From the NCBI RefSeq assembly GCF_015351105.1, contig NZ_JADKRR010000004.1, forward strand, positions 124,001 through 188,000: 64,000 bases of DNA, written 5' to 3'. Both the position numbers and the translations under genes were made by a program. Each line of letters starts with the position of its first letter. Within the stretch, counting starts at the first letter, position 1. The notes beneath the pieces are model-generated. The model saw only the letters and a program-made list of their open reading frames with translations. It searched no databases and was not told the origin of the DNA. This DNA comes from Clavibacter sp. VKM Ac-2872. Its GTDB lineage: Bacteria > Actinomycetota > Actinomycetes > Actinomycetales > Microbacteriaceae. Positions 1 through 10,054 of this stretch are shown piece by piece.

Positions 1-1
1 G

Positions 2-337
2 TTCATCAGCTCGGACGACGGCCAGGAGGTCTTCCTGCACGCCTCGGCCCTGCCCTCGGGCGTCGCCGGCGTGAAGGCCGGCACCCGGCTCGAGTTCGGC
101 ATCGCGGACGGCAAGCGCGGCGCGCAGGCCCTCTCCGCGCGGATCCTCGACGCCCCGCCCTCGCTCGCCCGGATGTCCCGCAAGCCCGCCGACGACATGG
201 CCGTCATCGTCGAGGACCTCGTCAAGGTCCTCGACGGGATCGGCACCGGCCTCAAGCGCGGCCGCTACCCCGATGACGCGCACGGCCGGAAGATCGCGGC
301 GCTGCTGCGCCGGGTAGCGGAGGAGCTCGATGCCTGA
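2..337 (+). CDS. Cold-shock-domain protein, 5' truncated by window edge
   Basis: The reading frame is open from base 2, so the start lies outside the window. The visible residues begin inside a cold-shock (OB-fold) domain: FISSDDGQEVFLHAS contains the RNP2-type motif VFLHAS, followed by GTRLEFGIADGKRGAQAL, the typical last strands. The family binds single-stranded RNA and DNA. After the domain there is a helical C-terminal extension of about 65 residues, so this is the long actinobacterial type rather than a 67-residue CspA. Its stop codon overlaps the next gene by 8 nt (ATG at 330), so the two are probably translationally coupled. Confidence 0.85.
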   Translation, partial: FISSDDGQEVFLHASALPSGVAGVKAGTRLEFGIADGKRGAQALSARILDAPPSLARMSRKPADDMAVIVEDLVKVLDGIGTGLKRGRYPDDAHGRKIAALLRRVAEELDA

Positions 338-983
338 GCCGCGGGACGACGAGACGCCGATGATCGACGCGACGACGGCGGATGCGCTCTCCGCGCCGCC
401 CGCAGGGGGGAGCTCCTCCGACGCCGCGGGAGCGGATGCCTCCACGGTGGATGCGGAAGCCGTCGCCCCGGCGGAGCCTGCCGTCCCGGATGCCGAGCTC
501 CTCGCGGCCGTGGACCTCGCGCGGGCCGCGCTCCGGGAGATCACGCCGGACGAGACCGTCGGCGAGCCGGCGGGTTCCCTCGTCGAGGGCGACCGCGTGC
601 TGTCGCTCCTCTTCGCGAACACCATGCCCGGCTACCCCGGCTGGTTCTGGACGGTCACGCTCGCCCGCGTCGATGACGCCGCCCCGACGGTGCTCGAGGC
701 CGAGCTGATGCCCGGAGAGGGTGCCCTGCTCTCGCCCGAGTGGTTGCCGTGGTCCGATCGGCTCGCCGGGATCGAGGCCGACCAGGAGGCGGAGCGCCTC
801 GCGGCGGAGTCCGACGACGACGACGAGGACGACGACCCCGCGGAGGACGCCGAGGACACGGACGACGTGCTGGACGGCGTCGACTTCGAGGCCCCCGCGT
901 CGGACGACGACGACGACGATGATGATGATGATGATGACGACGACGACGACGACGACACGAGCTTCGACGGCGCCGATCGCTGA
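330..983 (+). CDS. DUF3027 family protein with poly-aspartate tail
   Basis: 217 residues. Residues ~50-150 (VDLARAALREITPDETVG through GYPGWFWTVTLARV to LLSPEWLPWSDR) match the DUF3027 core, an actinobacterial family of unknown function. The N-terminus is Ala/Pro-rich and low complexity. The C-terminal ~55 residues are extremely acidic and end in 18 consecutive aspartates, then a short TSFDGADR tail. The gene overlaps the cold-shock gene upstream, a pairing that suggests a shared RNA- or translation-linked role (inference). The long antisense Ser-rich ORF over the Asp run is a shadow of the GAC/GAT repeat. Confidence 0.85.
   Translation: MPEPRDDETPMIDATTADALSAPPAGGSSSDAAGADASTVDAEAVAPAEPAVPDAELLAAVDLARAALREITPDETVGEPAGSLVEGDRVLSLLFANTMPGYPGWFWTVTLARVDDAAPTVLEAELMPGEGALLSPEWLPWSDRLAGIEADQEAERLAAESDDDDEDDDPAEDAEDTDDVLDGVDFEAPASDDDDDDDDDDDDDDDDDDTSFDGADR
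903..956 (+). repeat. GAC/GAT trinucleotide run encoding 18 Asp
   Basis: Five GAC, six GAT and seven GAC codons in uninterrupted succession. The block structure suggests growth by slippage of each codon type. Changes of one unit stay in frame and only alter tail length. Confidence 0.95.
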
Positions 984-998
984 CCCGCTTCTCGCGTG

Positions 999-1036
999 AT
1001 GACGGCGGCGGCCCCCGAAGGGACCGCCGTCGTCAT
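999..1036. terminator. Bidirectional terminator between convergent genes
   Basis: Inverted repeat with arms ATGACGGCGG and CCGCCGTCGTCAT around a short CCCCGAAGGG-type loop, placed between the stop of the DUF3027 gene (+) and the stop of serC (-). No long T-run, as is common in high-GC actinobacteria. Confidence 0.75.
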
Positions 1037-1052
1037 GGTGCGCGGAGTGGGA

Positions 1053-3279
<2,227 letters not shown>

Positions 3280-4227
3280 ATGTCCGGCGTCGAGACGCAG
3301 GAGGTTGACAACTTGGCCCATGGTGACATCAGCGGTTCCGTCGGGAACCCGTCCGACCCGACTCGACCGCCCGCACCCGGGATGGATCGTCTGCCCACTC
3401 GCCGCGAGCTCCGTGCCGCCGAGACCGCGAAGGCCGTCCGCCCCCGTCGCGATTCCGCGACCCGCACTCTGCAGGCTCCCGCGCCCCGCCTGTCCCCGGC
3501 ACCTGTGCCCGCTGGCCGGTCGCGCCGCACGAAGGCCGCCAACGCGGTCGTCATGACCTTCGTCACCGGCCTCGTGGGCGTCATGGCCATCCCGGCCTAC
3601 GCCGCAGGATCCTCGCTCGAGCACACCGCGTCGGCGCCGGGTGCGTCGCTGCAGGACTACACGGCCGCCAACGCGCAGGTCGTCAACGCCGACAACGCGT
3701 CGTCCGCGCCGGTCGAGGAGGAGGGCTTCACCGCCACCTCCGTCGCCGACCTCAACGCGCAGAAGGCGGCCTCCGCGCGCGCCGCCCTCGCCGATCAGCG
3801 CCGCACGCAGCTGGCGTCATCGGCCACGAGCTACACGGGCGCATCCGCGTCCCAGCTCGCGCAGAACCCCATCTACCCCGGCACCTCGGCCACCGGCGTC
3901 GCCGCCGTCGCCCGCCAGTACCTCGGCGTCCCCTACGTCTTCGGCGGCAACACCCCCGCGGGCTTCGACTGCTCGGGCCTGGTCCAGTACGTGTTCGCCC
4001 AGTTCGGCCTCAACCTGCCGCACTCGGTGCGGGCACAGGGCGCGGCCGGCGTCACGGTCCCCGCCTCCGAGGCGCGCGCCGGCGACATCGTGGTCTGGAA
4101 CGACGGCAGCCACGACGGCATCTACACCGGCAACGGGATCATGATCGACGCGCCGAAGCCCGGCGACCACGTCAAGGAGCGCCCCGTCTGGAGCTCCAAC
4201 GTGCACTACGTCCGCCTCCTGGGCTGA
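3280..4227 (+). CDS. Secreted NlpC/P60 (C40) peptidoglycan hydrolase
   Basis: 315 residues. A charged N-terminal region of ~85 residues precedes a hydrophobic stretch (NAVVMTFVTGLVGVMAIPAYA), an export signal with a long n-region or a membrane anchor. A Ser/Ala-rich linker follows, then a C-terminal NlpC/P60 domain from about residue 205. The catalytic Cys is C231 (GFDCSGLVQYVF) and the His is H278 (GSHDGIYTGNG); the third polar residue is probably the Asp of MIDAP. The family cleaves D-gamma-glutamyl-diaminopimelate-type cross-links and acts at the wall during growth or division. Start chosen from the SD at 3261; the frame is open further upstream but has no better site. Confidence 0.9.
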   Translation: MSGVETQEVDNLAHGDISGSVGNPSDPTRPPAPGMDRLPTRRELRAAETAKAVRPRRDSATRTLQAPAPRLSPAPVPAGRSRRTKAANAVVMTFVTGLVGVMAIPAYAAGSSLEHTASAPGASLQDYTAANAQVVNADNASSAPVEEEGFTATSVADLNAQKAASARAALADQRRTQLASSATSYTGASASQLAQNPIYPGTSATGVAAVARQYLGVPYVFGGNTPAGFDCSGLVQYVFAQFGLNLPHSVRAQGAAGVTVPASEARAGDIVVWNDGSHDGIYTGNGIMIDAPKPGDHVKERPVWSSNVHYVRLLG

Positions 4228-4248
4228 CGACCGGCACGAGATCGACCG

Positions 4249-4292
4249 GGAGGCCGGCGGCATGCATCCTGTGGGATGCGCCGCCGGCCTCC
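4249..4292 (+). terminator. Terminator of the NlpC/P60 gene
   Basis: Strong hairpin with 12-bp arms GGAGGCCGGCGG and CCGCCGGCCTCC, extended by GCATCC/GGGATGC near the loop, starting 21 nt after the stop codon. Confidence 0.85.
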
Positions 4293-4369
4293 TGCGTTCC
4301 CCGGGACAAACGAGGGGCGCTGGGTTACCCTGTCCGGTGAGACGTCCCTCGACCCGTCCGGGAGCCCCG

Positions 4370-4483
4370 ATGACCACCGCACCTGACATCCGCACCATGG
4401 ATGCGCACGTGCGCCACGGACATCGGCACCATCCCCGGGTGGGCATCCACCTGGTCCACCCGAGCGGTCACCCGCTCTCCTAG
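4370..4483 (+). CDS. Putative His-rich leader peptide (37 aa)
   Basis: An ATG with a Shine-Dalgarno-like gggag 5 nt upstream opens a 37-codon frame with eight histidines, most in VRHGHRHHPRVGIHLVH. The stop codon is followed at once by a 12-bp-arm hairpin and then the HNH gene. A short ORF dense in one amino acid just before a hairpin is the layout of an attenuation leader, but the downstream gene is not a histidine gene. A TACCCT box at 4326-4331 could be its promoter. Expression is unproven; it could be a chance ORF. Confidence 0.45.
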   Translation: MTTAPDIRTMDAHVRHGHRHHPRVGIHLVHPSGHPLS

Positions 4484-4513
4484 AAGGCATCGCCGGCTAC
4501 TCGGCGGTGCCTT
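4484..4513 (+). terminator. Hairpin between the His-rich ORF and the HNH gene
   Basis: Arms AAGGCATCGCCG and CGGCGGTGCCTT (one G-U pair) with a 6-nt loop GCTACT, directly after the TAG of the mini-ORF. It has no T-run, so it may be a weak terminator, an attenuator element or an RNA-stability structure. Confidence 0.6.
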
Positions 4514-4585
4514 CGCGTGTTCCCGGGGGCGGGACGCCTCATTCGGATTCCTGGAAGCCGTCCAGGCCGGTCTGAGAGGGATGTC

Positions 4586-5083
4586 GTGCGCACACTGGTA
4601 CTCAACGCGGGCTTCGAGCCGCTCGCCGTCGTGTCGTTCAAGCGGGCCCTGGTGCTCGTGCTGAGCGGCAAGGCCACCATGCTCGCCCAGGACGAGGAGC
4701 ACCCGATCCTCGGCAGCGGCGGGGCCTGGGGCCGCCCGTCCGTGATCCTGCTCACCCGGTACGTGCGGATCCCGCACGCGCGCCGCGTGCCCGTCTCGCG
4801 GCGCGGGGTGCTGCGGCGCGACGGTGGCCGATGCGCGTACTGCGCTCGGAACGCGACCACCATCGACCACGTCCTCCCGCGCTCGCGCGGTGGCAAGGAC
4901 ACGTGGGAGAACCTGGTGGCCTGCTGCCTGTCGTGCAACAACCGCAAGAGCGACCGCACGCCCGAGGAGATGGGCTGGACGCTCCGGACGTCGCCGCGGG
5001 CCCCGCAGGGCAGCGGCTGGGTGGTCAGCGGCATGGAGCGCCCCGCACCCGGGTGGGATGAGTTCCTGGCGCCGGCGGCCTGA
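4586..5083 (+). CDS. HNH endonuclease
   Basis: 165 residues from a GTG preceded by gagagg. The first ~75 residues (VRTLVLNAGFEPLAVVSFKRALVL) are the N-terminal part found in actinobacterial HNH proteins of this type. The HNH zinc fold follows: C83-x-x-C86 (CAYCARN), D94-H95 in TTIDHVLPRSRGG, N109 in ENLVACC and C114-x-x-C117. All catalytic and zinc residues are present, so nuclease activity on DNA is expected. The family is a chromosomal housekeeping-type gene in many actinobacteria, and its substrate is not established. The upstream His-rich ORF and hairpin may control it. Confidence 0.9.
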   Translation: MRTLVLNAGFEPLAVVSFKRALVLVLSGKATMLAQDEEHPILGSGGAWGRPSVILLTRYVRIPHARRVPVSRRGVLRRDGGRCAYCARNATTIDHVLPRSRGGKDTWENLVACCLSCNNRKSDRTPEEMGWTLRTSPRAPQGSGWVVSGMERPAPGWDEFLAPAA

Positions 5084-5104
5084 TCGAGGCGGTCCCGGCC
5101 TCCG

Positions 5105-5110
5105 TAGGCT
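5105..5110 (+). promoter_or_regulatory. -10 box of the S9 peptidase gene (leaderless)
   Basis: TAGGCT, then 6 nt (gagggg), then ATG at 5117. The gaggggatg could also serve as a very close ribosome site, but the spacing fits a leaderless start. Confidence 0.55.
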
Positions 5111-5116
5111 GAGGGG

Positions 5117-7183
5117 ATGACCGCCGACGCTCGCGCCTCCTCGACCCCTGACGACCCCTTCCTCTGGCTGGAGGAGATCCACGGCGACCGGGCCCTCGCC
5201 TGGGTGCGCGCGGAGAACGAGCGGACGCTCGCCCGGTCGCCGGAGCGGGCGCGCGCGCAGCTCACGGGCGAGCTCCTCGAGGTGCTGGAATCCGACGAGC
5301 GGATCCCGTTCGTGACCCGGCACGGGGAGCACCTCTACAACCTCTGGCGCGACGCGGACCACGTGCAGGGCCTCTGGCGGCGCACCACGCTCGACGAGTA
5401 CCAGGCGCCGGCGCCCGAGTGGGAGGTCCTGCTCGACCTGGACGCGCTGGGCGCGGCCGAGGGGATCGCGTGGCAGTTCTCGCGGGCGCAGCTGCTGTCG
5501 CCGACGCGCGATCGGGCGCTCGTGTCGCTCTCTCCCGATGGCGGCGACGCGGTCGCGGTCCGCGAGCTCGATCTCGCGACCGGGCTCTTCGTCGAGGGCG
5601 GGTTCGAGGTGCCGGTCGGGAAGACGATGGTGTCGTGGATCGACCGGGACACGGTCTTCGTCGGCACCGACTTCGGGCCGGGCAGCCTCACCGAGAGCTC
5701 CTACGCCCGCACCGCGCGCCGCTGGAGCCGCGGGCAGGCCCTGGTCGATGCGCCGGAGGTCCACGCGGTCCGGGCCACGGACATGCTCGTCCACGTGACC
5801 CACGACCCCACGCCCGGCTTCGAGCGGGACGTGGTGCGCGAGGTGCCGGACTTCTTCACGTCGCGCACGCTGCTGCTCACGGACGCGGGGACGGTGCCGA
5901 TCGACGTGGCCGAGGACGTGGACGTCGACCTGCACCGCGAGTGGCTCGTACTGCGTCCGCGCACCGACACGGAGATCGGCGGTGTCGTGCACGCGGCCGG
6001 TTCACTGCTGGCGGCGCGCCTCGACGACTTCCTCGCCGGATCGCGCGAGCTGGCCGTGCTGTTCGCGCCGACCTCGTCGCGGAGCCTCGAGGACTGGGCC
6101 TGGACAGCGGGGCACCTCGTGCTGACGCTGCTCGAGGACGTCGCGAGCCGGATCCGCGTCCTCACGCCGCCGACGACGGACGGCTCCGGCGGCTGGCGCG
6201 AGGAGGACGTGCGCGTGGGGACGCCGCTGGCGTCCGTCTCCGTCGTCGCGACGGACCGGGAGACCGACGAGTACTGGCTCGCCGCCACCGGGTTCCTCAC
6301 GCCGCCGACGCTGCTGCACGGTGTGGTGGGGGAGGGCGCGCCTCGGCCGGTCAAGGAGCAGCCCGCGTCCTTCGACGCCGCGGGGCTCGAGGTGCAGCAG
6401 CACTTCGCCGTGTCGGACGACGGGACGCGCGTGCCCTACTTCCAGGTGGGGCCGCGCGACCTGCCGCTCGACGGATCCGCGCCCACGCTGCTCTCGGGCT
6501 ACGGCGGCTTCGAGAACAGCCGCCTGCCGTCGTACAGCGGCGTGGTGGGGCGCGGCTGGCTGGCGCGCGGCGGCGTCTACGTGCTGGCGAACATCCGGGG
6601 CGGCGGCGAGTACGGGCCGGCCTGGCACCGCGCCGCCCTGCGGGAGAACCGGCATCGCGCGTACGAGGACTTCGCCGCCGTCGCGCGCGACCTCGTGACC
6701 CGCGGCGTGACCGTCCCGGCGCGCCTCGGCTGCGAGGGGAGGAGCAACGGCGGGCTGCTCGTCGGCAACATGCTGACGACCTACCCGGAGCTGTTCGGCG
6801 CCGTGATCTGCGGGGTGCCGCTGCTGGACATGCGGCGCTACACGCGGCTGTCGGCGGGGGCCTCGTGGGTCGCCGAGTACGGGGACCCGGACGTGCCGTC
6901 CGACTGGGACTTCATCCGGACCTTCTCGCCGTACCACAACGTGCGCGCCGGGATCGCGTATCCGCCGACGCTGGTCTACGCGGCGACGAGCGACGATCGC
7001 GTCGGCCCCGTGCAGGCGCGGAAGATGGTCGCGCTGCTGCACGAGACCGGGGTCGAGGACGCCTGGTACTTCGAGAACACGGCCGGAGGCCATGGCGGAT
7101 CGGCGGACAACCCGGCGACGGCACGGCTGCAGTCGCTCATCCACGCGTTCCTCTGGGAGCGGCTCGGGGGTGCGGCGCGCTGA
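5117..7183 (+). CDS. Prolyl oligopeptidase-family serine peptidase (S9)
   Basis: 688 residues. The N-terminal two thirds form the expected beta-propeller (DDPFLWLEEIHGDRALAWV at the start is the classic S9A opening), and the C-terminal third is the alpha/beta hydrolase domain. The catalytic triad is visible: S543 in GCEGRSNGGLL, Asp in TSDDRVGP (D626/D627) and H659 in AGGHGG. It cleaves short peptides, typically after proline, in the cytoplasm. No signal peptide. It is a single gene with its own promoter and is convergent with the BTAD regulator. Confidence 0.93.
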   Translation: MTADARASSTPDDPFLWLEEIHGDRALAWVRAENERTLARSPERARAQLTGELLEVLESDERIPFVTRHGEHLYNLWRDADHVQGLWRRTTLDEYQAPAPEWEVLLDLDALGAAEGIAWQFSRAQLLSPTRDRALVSLSPDGGDAVAVRELDLATGLFVEGGFEVPVGKTMVSWIDRDTVFVGTDFGPGSLTESSYARTARRWSRGQALVDAPEVHAVRATDMLVHVTHDPTPGFERDVVREVPDFFTSRTLLLTDAGTVPIDVAEDVDVDLHREWLVLRPRTDTEIGGVVHAAGSLLAARLDDFLAGSRELAVLFAPTSSRSLEDWAWTAGHLVLTLLEDVASRIRVLTPPTTDGSGGWREEDVRVGTPLASVSVVATDRETDEYWLAATGFLTPPTLLHGVVGEGAPRPVKEQPASFDAAGLEVQQHFAVSDDGTRVPYFQVGPRDLPLDGSAPTLLSGYGGFENSRLPSYSGVVGRGWLARGGVYVLANIRGGGEYGPAWHRAALRENRHRAYEDFAAVARDLVTRGVTVPARLGCEGRSNGGLLVGNMLTTYPELFGAVICGVPLLDMRRYTRLSAGASWVAEYGDPDVPSDWDFIRTFSPYHNVRAGIAYPPTLVYAATSDDRVGPVQARKMVALLHETGVEDAWYFENTAGGHGGSADNPATARLQSLIHAFLWERLGGAAR

Positions 7184-7225
7184 CCGGGGGCGCGTAGGCC
7201 GCGCTGGCGGGCAGCCGGCCCCGGA

Positions 7226-7993
7226 TCAGGCCTCGCGGCGGACCGCGGCGCGCGGGCGCAGGTCGGACACGAGGCCGGTCAGCATCGGCGTCGGCTCCAG
7301 GCCCACCTGGCGCTCGAGGCGCGTGCGGTAGATCTCGAATGCGCGCACGGCGTCGGACCGGTTGCCGGCCGCCACGTGCACCGCGATCAGGCAGCGCTGC
7401 GCGGTCTCGCGGAGCGGGTCCACGTCGATGGCACGGCGGGCCGCCGCGGCCGCCTCGTGCAGGCGGGATCGGGTCATGAGCGCCTGGGACTGGGCTTCGA
7501 GCGCGTTGACGCGCAGGTGCCGCCACTCCTCCGCCGCGGGCTCCAGCCAGGCGTCGAACCAGTCCGGCAGGAGATCCGCGCTGAAGAGGGCCACCACGGC
7601 CGGCGAGATGTCCGCGTCGTCCGGCTCCTCCTCCCGCGGTTCGAGCAGGCGGGCCGCCGTCGCACGGGCCGTCCGGAGGTCGACGGCGACCGCGTCGTGC
7701 AGCATCAGACCGCCGGGCGCGGAGCCGACGATCTCGCGCCCGCCGTCGCCGAGGCGCGCGATGGCGGATCGGAGGCTCGACGCGGCACGGCCGTCGACGG
7801 CGTCGGGCCACAGCTGGCTGGCGAGGGTGCCGCGGTCGGCGGGGCGGGCGCGGATCGCGAGCGCGGCGATGAGCCTCCTGGTGCCGTCGGAGAGGGCGGC
7901 TCCCGTCGTATCCGGGTCGAGCGAGGGCGAGGCGGGACCGGCGCCGAGGCCCGCGACGCGGAAGCCGCCGAGCACGTCGACGCGGATCACCAT
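7226..7993 (-). CDS. BTAD-domain transcriptional regulator (SARP-like)
   Basis: 255 residues. The N-terminal ~95 residues (MVIRVDVLGGFRVAG, then SDGTRRLIAALAIR and RGTLASQLWPD with SSLRSAIARLG) form an OmpR/SARP-like winged helix. Residues ~105-250 form a bacterial transcriptional activation domain with TPR-like helices (LEAQSQALMTRSRLHEAAAAARRAIDVDPLRETAQRCLI). There is no NB-ARC ATPase, so it is the minimal SARP architecture. It lies downstream of the LPXTG gene on the same strand but is separated from it by a terminator, so control of that gene is only a possibility. Confidence 0.85.
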   Translation of the reverse strand: MVIRVDVLGGFRVAGLGAGPASPSLDPDTTGAALSDGTRRLIAALAIRARPADRGTLASQLWPDAVDGRAASSLRSAIARLGDGGREIVGSAPGGLMLHDAVAVDLRTARATAARLLEPREEEPDDADISPAVVALFSADLLPDWFDAWLEPAAEEWRHLRVNALEAQSQALMTRSRLHEAAAAARRAIDVDPLRETAQRCLIAVHVAAGNRSDAVRAFEIYRTRLERQVGLEPTPMLTGLVSDLRPRAAVRREA

Positions 7994-8173
7994 GGCCTCC
8001 CCGCGGGGATCGCGCGGCGGGCGCGGGCGCGGGCGCCAGGGCGGACAGGCGAATCGCGCGTCGACCGGAGGGATCCGCCGTGGACTCGCTCATGCATCCG
8101 GCACCTCCATGGCGGCCACCGTATCCGCTCGCGGGCGAAAGCCCACCATGGAAGTGCTTTTGGGGCTACGCGC

Positions 8174-8211
8174 GACGCATCGCCCGACGACGGGTCGTCG
8201 GGCGATGCGTC
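8174..8211 (-). terminator. Terminator of the LPXTG protein gene
   Basis: Near-perfect hairpin with arms GACGCATCGCCCGACGA and TCGTCGGGCGATGCGTC around CGGG, just past the stop of the surface-protein gene. Confidence 0.85.
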
Positions 8212-8229
8212 AGGTCATCCGCGGGGCGG

Positions 8230-9483
8230 CTACCGCTGGGCGGACCGGCGTCGCGCGTTCCATCCCAGCCCGAGGGCACCGAGGACGAGGGCGGCCAGGC
8301 CCCAGCCGACGGTGGGTGTCGGGTCGTAGCCCGTCACCGGCAGCGATCCGCCGGGGGTGGTGCCCCCGGGGATGATCGGGGTGGCGGTGGTGCTCGTCGG
8401 GGTGGGCGTGCCGACGCTCGGCGTGGGCGTGCCCACGGTCGGGGTCGGCGTGCCGACGGTGGGCGTGGGCGTGGGCGCCGTCGCCGTGGGGGTGGGCGCC
8501 GTGGCGGTGGGCGTGGGGGCGGTCGGGGTCGGGGTCGGCGCGGTGGCCGTCGGCGTCGGCGCGGTGGGCGTCGGCGTGGGCGCGGTGGGCGTCGGGGTCG
8601 GCGCGGTGGGCGTCGGCGTCGGGGCCGTGGGCGTGGGGGTCGGCGCCGTCGGCGTGGGCGTCGGGGCGGTGGGCGTGGCCGTGGGCGTGGGCTCGGCCGT
8701 GGGGGTCGCGGTGGCCGTGGCCGTCGGGGTCGGCGTCGGCGTCGCGACCGCGGTGACGAAGTTGCTGATGTTCGTGCTGCAGGTGACCGTCGCGCCGCCG
8801 CCGTTGCCGGAGCCGTTGCACTGGTTCACCTGGACGAGGAGAGCGGAGGTGACCGTGGACGTCGGCACGGTGCAGGTCACGCGACCCGCGGCGCCGCCGC
8901 CGTTGCCGGAGCCGTTGCACTGGGTGACGTCGGCGCCCGTGGTGCTGGGGACCGGGTTGCAGGCCGTTCCGCCCGCTGCGCCGTCCGTGGCGGATCCGAC
9001 GCACTGGTTGACGGTCGCGGGCGACGTGGTGCTGTCGCCGACGAGGTTGTTCGTGATGTCCACGTTGCAGATGACATTGCTGCCGCCGCCGTTCGCGACG
9101 CCGTTGCACTGCTCGACCGCGGTGATGATGATCCCGTCGCGCTGCGACACCGTGGTGGTGCAGAGGGGAGCCGCTCCCGCGGCGCCGGCGCACACGCGCG
9201 TGGTGACCGTCGAGGATCCGGTCTGCGTCGCGACGTTCAATTCGTTGACGACCGTCACGTCGCATTCGACCTGGTCGCCGCCGCCGTTGGGGGTGTCGTT
9301 GCACTGGGCCGTGGTCGTCGGGGAGACGGCGGCGGATGCGCTCTGGATCTGGCCGGTCACGCCGACGACGGCCACCAGCGCGATGAGCGCGGCACCCGCT
9401 GACGCGAGGAATCTCCCGCGGAGGGGGCGGCGCGGACGGCGGGTGGGAATGTCGTTCCCGGGTGATGCGAGGTGATTCGGCAC
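8230..9483 (-). CDS. LPXTG-anchored surface protein with Thr-Pro stalk
   Basis: 417 residues from a GTG with a good Shine-Dalgarno (aaggag). It has an N-terminal signal peptide (RGRFLASAGAALIALVAVVGV through IQSASA). An exported domain of ~210 residues follows with at least four copies of a motif like QCNGxxNGGGxxVxCxVxxxN (paired Cys, Gly-rich turn). Next is a long stalk of TPTPTA/APTPTPT repeats, and the protein ends in a complete sorting signal: LPVTG, a hydrophobic helix (VGWGLAALVLGALGLGW) and a basic tail. It should be linked to peptidoglycan by sortase; no sortase gene is in the window. Probably an adhesin or structural surface protein (inference). Confidence 0.9.
   Translation of the reverse strand: MPNHLASPGNDIPTRRPRRPLRGRFLASAGAALIALVAVVGVTGQIQSASAAVSPTTTAQCNDTPNGGGDQVECDVTVVNELNVATQTGSSTVTTRVCAGAAGAAPLCTTTVSQRDGIIITAVEQCNGVANGGGSNVICNVDITNNLVGDSTTSPATVNQCVGSATDGAAGGTACNPVPSTTGADVTQCNGSGNGGGAAGRVTCTVPTSTVTSALLVQVNQCNGSGNGGGATVTCSTNISNFVTAVATPTPTPTATATATPTAEPTPTATPTAPTPTPTAPTPTPTAPTPTPTAPTPTPTAPTPTPTAPTPTATAPTPTPTAPTPTATAPTPTATAPTPTPTVGTPTPTVGTPTPSVGTPTPTSTTATPIIPGGTTPGGSLPVTGYDPTPTVGWGLAALVLGALGLGWNARRRSAQR
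8380..8750. repeat. Degenerate repeats encoding the Thr-Pro stalk
   Basis: Imperfect repeats of 6-18 bp on the theme GTGGGCGTCGGG, encoding (on the minus strand) TPTPTA-type units of the LPXTG protein. Such arrays commonly vary in length between strains. Confidence 0.85.
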
Positions 9484-9633
9484 GGTGCTCCTTCTTCCCG
9501 GCAAGCGTGCTCGCGCCCCCGCGACGTGCCCGCGACGCAGACGTGACGCGCGCGTGACACCCGGCGCGCCGCGCGTACCAGCCCCCGGTACTCCGGGGGC
9601 TGCGTAATTCATTACGGACCGCCCGCGGACGAC

Positions 9634-9669
9634 GAAGAGGGCCGATCCGCTGGCGGATCGGCCCTCTTC
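9634..9669. terminator. Terminator of lsr2 (possibly bidirectional)
   Basis: Perfect inverted repeat with 17-bp arms (GAAGAGGGCCGATCCGC and its complement) and a 2-nt loop, downstream of the lsr2 stop. Confidence 0.9.
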
Positions 9670-9703
9670 TTTCGTGCTGCGCGCGATGCGCGCGTCGTTG
9701 CGC

Positions 9704-10054
9704 CTACTTGTTGGCGCGGTACTCCTCGAGCAGGTCGGCGGAGATGCGGCCGCGCTCGGAGACCTTGTGGCCGTGCTCGCGCAGCCACTCGCGGGCGGCG
9801 CCGAGGTCCTCCTTGGGCGCGCTGGAGGACGAGCGGCGGGAGCCGGCCGAACGGCCGGTGGTGGCGCGGCCGACGCGGCGCGCGCGGTCGACGTACGTGT
9901 CGAGCGCCTCACGGAGCTTCGCGGCGTTGGCGTCGCTCAGATCGATCTCGTAATTCACGCCGTCGAGCGCGAACGGGACGGTCTCGCCCTTTCCCTCTTC
10001 GATGACGACGCCGTCGATGTCGTCGACGAGCGTGGTGACAACCTTGCGAGCCAC
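9704..10054 (-). CDS. lsr2: Lsr2 nucleoid-associated protein
   Basis: 116 residues from a GTG with gagagga upstream. MARKVVTTLVDDIDG and ETVPFALDGVNYEIDLSDANAAKLREAL are the Lsr2 dimerisation domain. A basic linker follows (RRVGRATTGRSAGSRRSSSS), then the C-terminal DNA-binding domain ending SERGRISADLLEEY with the RGR minor-groove motif. Lsr2 bridges AT-rich DNA and silences horizontally acquired genes in actinobacteria, so it is a candidate silencer of the accessory loci in this window (inference). The frame is open 38 codons further upstream, but the conserved N-terminus fixes the start. Confidence 0.97.
   Translation of the reverse strand: MARKVVTTLVDDIDGVVIEEGKGETVPFALDGVNYEIDLSDANAAKLREALDTYVDRARRVGRATTGRSAGSRRSSSSAPKEDLGAAREWLREHGHKVSERGRISADLLEEYRANK

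Noticed and set aside
632-1036. Antisense Ser-rich ORF over the Asp repeat
   Set aside because: It is the reverse reading of the GAC/GAT run (Ser codons); the DUF3027 gene explains the region.
4325-5992. 555-codon minus-strand ORF over the HNH and S9 genes
   Set aside because: Antisense shadow; both plus-strand genes have clear catalytic motifs.
8380-8760. CRISPR-like or regulatory repeat array
   Set aside because: The short repeats are coding (Thr-Pro stalk of the LPXTG protein), vary in unit length and have no spacers.
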